Source: an uncultured Collinsella sp.
GTDB lineage: Bacteria > Actinomycetota > Coriobacteriia > Coriobacteriales > Coriobacteriaceae
Direction: 5' to 3'
Assembly (NCBI GenBank): GCA_900544065.1
Contig: UQTR01000001.1
Span: 30,833 to 94,832, forward strand
DNA length: 64,000 bases
Shown here: positions 58,718-64,000 of the stretch, piece after piece
Layout: the number at the start of each line of letters is the position of its first letter
How positions within the stretch are numbered: the stretch's first letter is position 1
Made by a program: the position numbers and the translations under genes
Notes under the pieces: model-generated
What the model saw: only the letters and a program-made list of their open reading frames with translations
Databases searched by the model: none
Told to the model about the DNA's origin: nothing

Positions 58718-59836
58718 GTGCGAAACATCGCATCGCGGGACGAGTATGTGCCGCAGCATGGCAGCAGATATAAGACGAAGGACACGTCTTCGCGTGACCT
58801 TGCCGACACTCGCATCCGCGTGAGGAAGATTGCCGCCATTGGGATGCTAACGTCGGCGGTTATTATCCTCGGAATTACCGCCAAAACCTACGCATCGGAG
58901 CGAATGGCACATTCAGATGCGTCAACGGTACAGACGCAAAACAAAAAGGTCTCTGAATCTAAAGTCACCGCAAGTCAAACCCTGTCGACAGCGAACCTCA
59001 AGACGGGGCTTTCGAAGGCGGACTTTAACGATATTCCCTCAGGCGATACCGTGCAGACCTTCTCACTGGTTGATGACCAGATCCTCGCCCTGGAGGATGA
59101 GAACCTCGCCGCACTCCAGAATGCGCTTGACCAGGCGCAGGAGCTGGGCGATGTGGGCGTGGTGTTTTACGACCTGTCGAGCGGTAAGGGCGTGACGTAT
59201 AACGCTGATGTCGAGGTGTACGGTGCGAGTAGCTACAAGGCACTCTATGCGTTGTACATCTGCGAATCTCTGGTCGAGACGGGCCAGGTTTCACTCGATG
59301 ACTTCCTTGGCACCTATGGTGGCTACAACATGGGTTGGCAGACGGTGCGCGACCTTATCGAGAATGCCGTCGCCAACTCAGACAACGATTCGTTTATCGC
59401 GTTACGCGCGGCGTTTGACCATGATGGCTATGAGGATTGGATTGCCAATCTGGGTGTTGATGACGAAACGGCACTGAATCCGATGAGTGATTTTCCGACC
59501 TACTGCCCGCGCACTTCTGCGAGGTTATGGCGCGAGATGAGCGAGTATCTGAGCATGGATACCGAGACTTCACAGTGGTTGTCAGGCCTTTTGGCATCAA
59601 CATCGCGCTCGTTTATTCGCGATGGCATTGCGGACGATCAGGTCTTGGTGCGCAACAAAGCGGGTTGGATCAGCGAGGACGGCTACTATTCGACATGCGA
59701 TGCAGGCCTCATCGACATCGATGGCCGTACCTATGTCATGAGCGTCATGACATCGATGCCATCGAGCGACCGTTCGAGCGAGGTTACGGCTGCGATTGCA
59801 AAGGCTCTGTTTGATACGCGAGCTGCACTGGCTTAG
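58718..59836 (+). CDS. Membrane-anchored beta-lactamase-fold serine hydrolase
   Basis: This 372-aa protein has a basic N-terminus, one membrane anchor (about residues 40-58, IAAIGMLTSAVIILGITA) and an extracytoplasmic class A beta-lactamase-like domain. The three active-site elements are visible: SxxK in YGASSYKALYAL, the SDN loop in VANSDNDSF, and KAG in VRNKAGWISEDG in place of KTG. Such proteins are cell-wall peptidases or uncharacterised hydrolases; true beta-lactamase activity is not implied. The start is GTG 58718 after CAGGAG. Confidence 0.85.
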   Translation: MRNIASRDEYVPQHGSRYKTKDTSSRDLADTRIRVRKIAAIGMLTSAVIILGITAKTYASERMAHSDASTVQTQNKKVSESKVTASQTLSTANLKTGLSKADFNDIPSGDTVQTFSLVDDQILALEDENLAALQNALDQAQELGDVGVVFYDLSSGKGVTYNADVEVYGASSYKALYALYICESLVETGQVSLDDFLGTYGGYNMGWQTVRDLIENAVANSDNDSFIALRAAFDHDGYEDWIANLGVDDETALNPMSDFPTYCPRTSARLWREMSEYLSMDTETSQWLSGLLASTSRSFIRDGIADDQVLVRNKAGWISEDGYYSTCDAGLIDIDGRTYVMSVMTSMPSSDRSSEVTAAIAKALFDTRAALA

Positions 59837-59914
59837 CGTGTTCGTTTGGCGAGGTCAAACAAAATGCTGGTACCATACCTTGGTTGAGAATTTCGTATAG
59901 GTTTGGGGAATGGT

Positions 59915-60655
59915 ATGGCTACCATCGCGATTATCGGTGCGCTCGAAAAAGAGATCATGCAGATTAAGGAAGAGCTGAGCGACGTTTGCGAGGCACGGGA
60001 GGCAGGCTTGACCGTTGTGAGCGGTGAGCTCGACGGCCTGACAGTTGTCGCCACAACGGCGGGCATGGGCACGGTGAACGCCGCCGCTGCAACACAGCAC
60101 CTCATTAGCAAGTATGCTCCGCAGGCTGTTGTGTTTTCGGGCATTGCGGGCGGTTTGAACCCCAAGCTCCATATCGACGACGTGGTCATTGGCAAACGCC
60201 TACGCTATCTGGATACCGATACCGCGCTTATCGCCGAGTCCGCACCGGGGCTCGAGGAGTTTGGCTCGACGCCCGCGCTGGTCGATATTGCCGCCGACGT
60301 GCTTGCTGAGCGTGGGTTTGTTGACGCTTCGACAAATGCAGTCGCTTCGAATGAGGGCACCAAGCAGTTCCTGGTCGGCACGATTGCCACGGGTAACCGT
60401 TTTGTGACGGGCGCCGCCATGCGCAACGACGCTATCGAGGCGACGCATGCCGATTGTGTCGGCATGGAGGGCGCGGCAATTGCCCATGTCGCAACCAAAA
60501 ATGGTGTCGATTGCCTGGTGTTGCGCGCTATCAGCGATAATTGTGACGAGGCGTACGATGCAATTTGCGAGCGAGAGTTCGATCTGTTCGAGTACGCGCG
60601 TGTCGCAAGTGACATTACGCTCGATATCGTCCGCCGCATTGCCGCTGCGCAATAG
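59915..60655 (+). CDS. mtnN: 5'-methylthioadenosine/S-adenosylhomocysteine nucleosidase
   Basis: This 246-aa enzyme releases adenine from MTA, SAH and 5'-deoxyadenosine. It begins MATIAIIGALEKEIMQIKEE and shows TTAGMGTVNAAAATQHLI, VFSGIAGGLNPKLHIDDVV, the catalytic glutamate region CVGMEGAAIAHVA and the catalytic aspartate in LRAISDNCDEAY. ATG 59915 follows TTTGGGGAATGG. Removal of 5'-deoxyadenosine made by the PFL activase is one useful task in this setting, but the gene is general housekeeping. Confidence 0.94.
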   Translation: MATIAIIGALEKEIMQIKEELSDVCEAREAGLTVVSGELDGLTVVATTAGMGTVNAAAATQHLISKYAPQAVVFSGIAGGLNPKLHIDDVVIGKRLRYLDTDTALIAESAPGLEEFGSTPALVDIAADVLAERGFVDASTNAVASNEGTKQFLVGTIATGNRFVTGAAMRNDAIEATHADCVGMEGAAIAHVATKNGVDCLVLRAISDNCDEAYDAICEREFDLFEYARVASDITLDIVRRIAAAQ

Positions 60656-60693
60656 CGCGTCTATTTGTAAGAACCTACGACCAAGGAGTGTCC

Positions 60694-61284
60694 ATGGCCG
60701 ATTCCATTAACTACCAGCTTGCCAAGTTCGTCGCCAGCTATGGCAAGGTTTCGCAGATTCCCGAGTCCACCTGCCCCGAGGTGAGCTTTGTCGGCCGCTC
60801 CAACGTGGGCAAGTCGTCGATTATGAACAAGCTATTTGGCCGCAAGAACCTAGTCAAGGTTTCCAGTACGCCGGGCAAGACGAGCAACATCAACTTCTTT
60901 GAGGCCGACGACGTGCATTTCGTGGACCTGCCGGGTTACGGTTTCGCCCGTCGCTCCAAGGCCGAGCGCGACCGCTGGGCCGAGCTTATCGGCGACTTTT
61001 TCGACTCCGAGCGCAGCTTTAACTTGGTCGTCTCGCTGGTGGACATTCGTCACGATCCCAGCAAGCTCGATCATGACATGATCGACTACCTGCAGGGCAA
61101 TGAGTTCAACTTTATCGTCTGCCTCACCAAGGCCGACAAGCTCAGTCGCACCCAGCAGGCCCGCCAGGCAGCAGCCATCAAAAAGCAGCTCAACGTTCCG
61201 GCCGAGAACGTAATCATCACAAGCTCCCAGACCGGCACCGGCATCGACGAACTCAAAAAGCGCATCGCCGAGGCTTGCCTCTAG
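60694..61284 (+). CDS. engB: Ribosome biogenesis GTPase YsxC/EngB
   Basis: This 196-aa GTPase assists assembly of the large ribosomal subunit. G1 is GRSNVGKSSIMNKL, G3 is DLPGYGFARRSK and G4 is TKADKLSR; the G2 region SSTPGKTSNINFF is typical of EngB. I start at ATG 60694 because AAGGAG ends five bases before; the GTG at 60688 overlaps the ribosome site. A perfect 19-bp hairpin with T-run lies 37 bases after the stop. Confidence 0.95.
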   Translation: MADSINYQLAKFVASYGKVSQIPESTCPEVSFVGRSNVGKSSIMNKLFGRKNLVKVSSTPGKTSNINFFEADDVHFVDLPGYGFARRSKAERDRWAELIGDFFDSERSFNLVVSLVDIRHDPSKLDHDMIDYLQGNEFNFIVCLTKADKLSRTQQARQAAAIKKQLNVPAENVIITSSQTGTGIDELKKRIAEACL

Positions 61285-61320
61285 TAAGGGTTCTTGGCAG
61301 GCAATAGTTTGCATCTATCT

Positions 61321-61367
61321 ATATCACCCCAGTGATAGTTATTGGTACACTATCACTGGGGTGATAT
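61321..61367. terminator. 19-bp hairpin: engB terminator and possible toxin-antitoxin operator
   Basis: ATATCACCCCAGTGATAGT (61321-61339) pairs perfectly with 61349-61367 and runs into TTTTTGTTT, a normal terminator. Each arm also contains the short palindrome ATCAC-CCCA-GTGAT, and the pair stands 19 bases upstream of the toxin start, where the XRE protein of the next operon could bind. Confidence 0.75.
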
Positions 61368-61385
61368 TTTTGTTTGGAGGTCGAT

Positions 61386-62069
61386 ATGGAGCTTTGGCAC
61401 GGGTCGGAGGTTGTTGTCGAGCATCCGTCGTTGGATAAATGCAGACAATTCAATGACTATGGGTGTGGGTTTTATTGCACGCCACATGAGGAAATGGCAA
61501 TGGAGTGGGCATGTCGGACTGAGTCTGATGGCATTGCAAATCGATATGAGCTCGATATGGATGGTCTCGCAGTCTTGGATTTGGAGTCCGGGGAGTTTTC
61601 AATTCTCAATTGGCTTGCGATTTTGGCTAACAATAGGGAGTTCAATGTTTCGACACCGCTGGCGCGCGAAGGACTTCGCTATCTGCTGGATAACTGCCTG
61701 ATTGATATTTCTCCCTATGACGTAATTCGAGGTTATCGCGCCGACGACTCCTATTTTTCGTTTGCAAGACAGTTTGTCAGCGGCATGATCTCGCTCAGGC
61801 AGCTGCAACGTATCATGCGCTTGGGTGATTTGGGTATCCAATATGCTCTTATGAGCGAGTGCGCATTTTCGGCGATTAGATTCTGCGATTGGAAGCAGGC
61901 TTTGGGGTCTGAGTTTTATCCCAAGCGTTTTGAGCGAGAGCAGAATGCTCGACGCAAATACTTGGATACGGTTAACGGGTTCGATTCCGAAGGTATCGAC
62001 ATTAGGGATTTAATGGCAGGGAGGGTTGATTTAAATGATCCAAGAGTTAACGGATTGTGGGCCGAGTAG
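61386..62069 (+). CDS. DUF3990-like protein, putative ADP-ribosyltransferase-fold toxin
   Basis: This 227-aa protein starts MELWHGSEVVVEHPSLDKC and contains YGCGFYCTPHEEMAMEWA, the H...Y pattern of the DUF3990 family, which belongs to the ADP-ribosyltransferase fold. Candidate active-site residues are His5, Tyr30 and Glu158 (QYALMSECAF). The segment SPYDVIRGYRADDSYF is also typical. GGAGG lies 8 bases upstream of ATG 61386. It overlaps the XRE gene by 35 bases. G+C is lower than in the neighbours, which hints at transfer. Enzymatic activity and target are not shown. Confidence 0.75.
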   Translation: MELWHGSEVVVEHPSLDKCRQFNDYGCGFYCTPHEEMAMEWACRTESDGIANRYELDMDGLAVLDLESGEFSILNWLAILANNREFNVSTPLAREGLRYLLDNCLIDISPYDVIRGYRADDSYFSFARQFVSGMISLRQLQRIMRLGDLGIQYALMSECAFSAIRFCDWKQALGSEFYPKRFEREQNARRKYLDTVNGFDSEGIDIRDLMAGRVDLNDPRVNGLWAE

Positions 62070-62733
62070 GACATACCCCGTCTACTACCTCGAGGATGCA
62101 ATGAACAACCTCGGCGACTGCTTTGACTATGCCGTTAACGATTATGGAGCAGAAGGATCGGAAGTTGCTGAACTCTTTTGCCTGAGCGGCGTAGCTCGCG
62201 AGTTCGAACGCGGCAACGCATGGGTCGTATCGGGAAAATCGGGCGTTGAGCTGTTCGCGCTTATCGCTGAAAGGTCCGGCTATCAGAGCGGGTCTATACC
62301 GGATCGCACCTATCGTTTTGAGAAGACGCCAGAGTATTGGACAGGCTGGATACTGGCATATCTGCAGTGGCGTTTAGGGGAGTCTTTCGAAGACCTGCTG
62401 CATGTCGTTCCGTTTGACGCACTGCGCAGTCTGTACTATCCCTGGCATGAAGCCTCGGAGGAACGCGTGGCTCGCCTCGTCTGCGATATGGCGAAAAAAG
62501 CGTCCAGGCAAACCAAACTTGCGTTAGCAAGAAAGAAGCTTAAGAAAACCCAACAAGACCTGGCATACGAATCGGGCGTGTCCCTCCGCTCAATCCAAAT
62601 GTACGAACAACGCCAGAGAAACATCAACGAAGCCTCGGTAACAACCGTAAGGGATATAGCAAAAGCCCTACACTGCAACATCGAAGACCTCCTAGAGCCA
62701 GTCTTCGAATACAAAGAAACCAGCGCCGCCTAA
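62035..62733 (+). CDS. XRE-family antitoxin/regulator partner of the DUF3990-like gene
   Basis: This 232-aa protein has an N-terminal domain (about residues 18-75, YYLEDAMNNLGDCFDYAV, LFCLSGVAREFERGNAWVVS) of a type often found next to DUF3990 genes, a middle helical region, and a C-terminal XRE helix-turn-helix (residues 161-222: KKTQQDLAYESGVSLRSIQM, NINEASVTTVRDIAKAL). GGGAGGG lies 8 bases before the ATG, inside the end of the toxin gene, so the two are co-translated. I infer that it neutralises the toxin and represses the operon. Confidence 0.75.
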   Translation: MIQELTDCGPSRTYPVYYLEDAMNNLGDCFDYAVNDYGAEGSEVAELFCLSGVAREFERGNAWVVSGKSGVELFALIAERSGYQSGSIPDRTYRFEKTPEYWTGWILAYLQWRLGESFEDLLHVVPFDALRSLYYPWHEASEERVARLVCDMAKKASRQTKLALARKKLKKTQQDLAYESGVSLRSIQMYEQRQRNINEASVTTVRDIAKALHCNIEDLLEPVFEYKETSAA

Positions 62734-62871
62734 ACCAGGCACGCAGCCGATGCCCGCCTCTAGGAAGTGCTCCAGCCTAGCAAGAGCCCCTACCAATAAA
62801 AAGCCAAACTATCAGCCCGGCGACTTTCCAGAGCGTAGGTCCCTGTAGCCGCCGCCGGCGAAGTTAACATA

Positions 62872-62998
62872 GGGGAGGCCAGGGGGCTTTGCCCCCAAAT
62901 CTTTCCGCAGGACGGCAGGACCCCCGCCGCACGAAGTGCGCAGCGGGGGTCCTGCCATGTCCGAGGACGATTTGGGGGCAAAGCCCCCTGGCCTCCCC
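62872..62998. repeat. Nested-hairpin element, TCGTCCTCGG family (copy 3, inverted)
   Basis: A perfect 29-bp outer stem (62872-62900 with 62970-62998) and a perfect 14-bp inner stem (62914-62927 with 62943-62956) surround conserved cores. On the minus strand these read ATCGTCCTCGGACAT and CGTCCTGCGGAAAGAT, with loop TGCGCACTTCGTGCG. It lies between convergent ends of the XRE gene and thrB. Confidence 0.9.
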
Positions 62999-63019
62999 GG
63001 CGAGTATACGGGACGGCGA

Positions 63020-63901
63020 CTACAGGTATTCGATCTGGGCGCCTTCCGTGTCGCACGTCAGAATATGCGTATCACACTTAGGGAACTGCTCGCGCAGCTT
63101 GACCTGCAGGAACTTTGCCACGATGGTGTCGTCAGTCACGGCCATGAGAGTCGAGCCCGAGCCGCTGATCCAGATGGTCTTGGCGCCGCCGTTAAGGCAG
63201 GTGTCGCGCACGGCGTTGTAGTCGGGAATCAGACGGCGACGATAGGGTTCCTGGATGCGGTCGTCATTGGCGGCGGCAATCAGGTCGAGGTCACCAGTCC
63301 CCAAGCCGCGCGTCATGCCGGCGATGCGGCCCATCTGCCACACGGCGGTGGAGAGTGGAATCTCCTGCGGCACAACCTTGCGCGCCTCGCTCGTATGCAC
63401 CTCGTAGGGCGGAATCACGGTAATAAAACGCAGGCGATCGCTCACCTCGTAGCGCAGGCACTGGGGGAGCGAATCGGTCGGCGTAAAGGAACAGACGGCG
63501 CCGCCCAGGATAGCGGGGGCGACGTTATCGGGATGGCCCTCGACTTCGGTGGCAATGCGAACCAGCTCGGCGCGGTCGACGGTGTGGCCTGTCAGTGCGG
63601 CGGCGGCCATAATGCCGGCGACGACGCAGGTGGAGCTGGAGCCCAGGCCGCGGGCGACGGGCACGTCGGTCTGGATGTCGATGGCAACGGGAAAAGCCGG
63701 CTCGTCCCATGCAGCCAGTGCATCGACAAAGCTCACGTAGACCAGGTTGTTCTCGTTTTGGAATTCCTCGGGGCAGCCCGTGATGGTGAGTTTGTCGGCG
63801 CGCTCGAAGGTGAAGTGCGAGTAGAGGCTGACGGCCATGCCGAGGGTATCGTAGCCAATGCCCAAGTTGGCGCTTGTTGCTGGGACGGTGATCTTGATCA
63901 T
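63020..63901 (-). CDS. thrB: Homoserine kinase
   Basis: This 293-aa GHMP kinase phosphorylates homoserine in threonine synthesis. It begins MIKITVPATSANLGIGYDTLG, has the ATP loop PVARGLGSSSTCVVAGIMAA near residue 85, EGHPDNVAPAILGG near 120 and the C-terminal motif ISGSGSTLMAV. The length is standard for ThrB. AGGAGG precedes the ATG. Partner genes (thrC, hom) would lie beyond the window edge, upstream on this strand. Confidence 0.95.
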   Translation of the reverse strand: MIKITVPATSANLGIGYDTLGMAVSLYSHFTFERADKLTITGCPEEFQNENNLVYVSFVDALAAWDEPAFPVAIDIQTDVPVARGLGSSSTCVVAGIMAAAALTGHTVDRAELVRIATEVEGHPDNVAPAILGGAVCSFTPTDSLPQCLRYEVSDRLRFITVIPPYEVHTSEARKVVPQEIPLSTAVWQMGRIAGMTRGLGTGDLDLIAAANDDRIQEPYRRRLIPDYNAVRDTCLNGGAKTIWISGSGSTLMAVTDDTIVAKFLQVKLREQFPKCDTHILTCDTEGAQIEYL

Positions 63902-63961
63902 GTGAGTCCTCCTGGCGTGCCTGGCTGTTTAGTTCGCTGCTCGGGCAGTCCTGCGCAAGAC

Positions 63962-63984
63962 GGAAAGCACATTAAGTGCTTTCC
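63962..63984. terminator. Hairpin upstream of thrB
   Basis: GGAAAGCAC (63962-63970) pairs with GTGCTTTCC (63976-63984) around ATTAA, with CGCAA/TTGCG extending it loosely. It could end the gene before thrB or be a leader structure; the window ends 16 bases later. Confidence 0.5.
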
Positions 63985-64000
63985 TTTGCGTGCGGAACTC

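Overview
The window looks like a chromosomal segment of a Collinsella-type gut actinobacterium (Coriobacteriia). This is an inference from the high G+C coding style, the anaerobic sugar-fermenting gene set, the presence of LacE/LacF/LacG together with pyruvate formate-lyase, and many long hairpin repeats between genes. No rRNA is present to confirm it. Most of the DNA is ordinary, densely packed coding sequence; the unusual material is mainly between genes, plus a few unusual protein architectures.

Region 1 (1-9.8 kb) is an amino-sugar cluster. It holds a mannose-family PTS (end of EIIA, a YajC-like protein, EIIB, EIIC, EIID) of the type used for GalNAc or host glycans, a GntR/UTRA regulator with a dre-like operator, an AgaS-type aldose-ketose isomerase/deaminase, a NagA/AgaA deacetylase, a flavodoxin, a LacX-like epimerase, a LacC-like tagatose-6-phosphate kinase, a broken second deacetylase end and a YhcH/NanQ-like protein. 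Region 2 (9.9-14.9 kb) carries tRNA-Thr(CGU), an orphan EIIB homologue that has lost its phosphorylated histidine, galM, a DeoR/LacR-like repressor and an AlbA_2 regulator with an operator array. Region 3 (14.6-24.6 kb) has two lacG-lacE operons, each divergent from its own LacI-family repressor, and two arrays of 55-nt hairpins with an 80-bp period. Region 4 (24.6-34.5 kb) has lacF, a membrane protein, lacA-lacB-lacX-lacC, then galK-galT with a divergent LacI repressor. Together with the class II aldolase at 36.97 kb these genes give a full tagatose-6-phosphate route, into which GalNAc (through AgaA and AgaS) and lactose/galactose (through LacFE, LacG and LacAB) both feed.

Region 5 (34.6-53.3 kb) is mixed housekeeping and accessory DNA: an FprA flavodiiron protein, a DeoR regulator, the aldolase, a HAD phosphatase, an AraC regulator, a MutT-Vsr fusion protein, a BceAB-like ABC transporter, DAHP synthase, a heterodimeric ABC exporter with its MarR regulator, and an SDR dehydrogenase with a KdgT permease. 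Region 6 (53.7-64 kb) holds pyruvate formate-lyase split into a 683-aa core and a separate 83-aa glycyl-radical polypeptide, followed by DegV, the PFL-activating enzyme, a beta-lactamase-fold hydrolase, mtnN, engB, a DUF3990-like toxin with an XRE antitoxin, and thrB.

The strongest candidates for something undescribed are: the split PFL; a family of nested hairpin elements (37860, 56123, 62872) in which both stems change completely between copies but stay self-complementary around conserved unpaired cores; the periodic 55-nt hairpin arrays; the histidine-less EIIB; and the MutT-Vsr fusion. All functional calls are from reading sequence only; no database search or folding programme was run.
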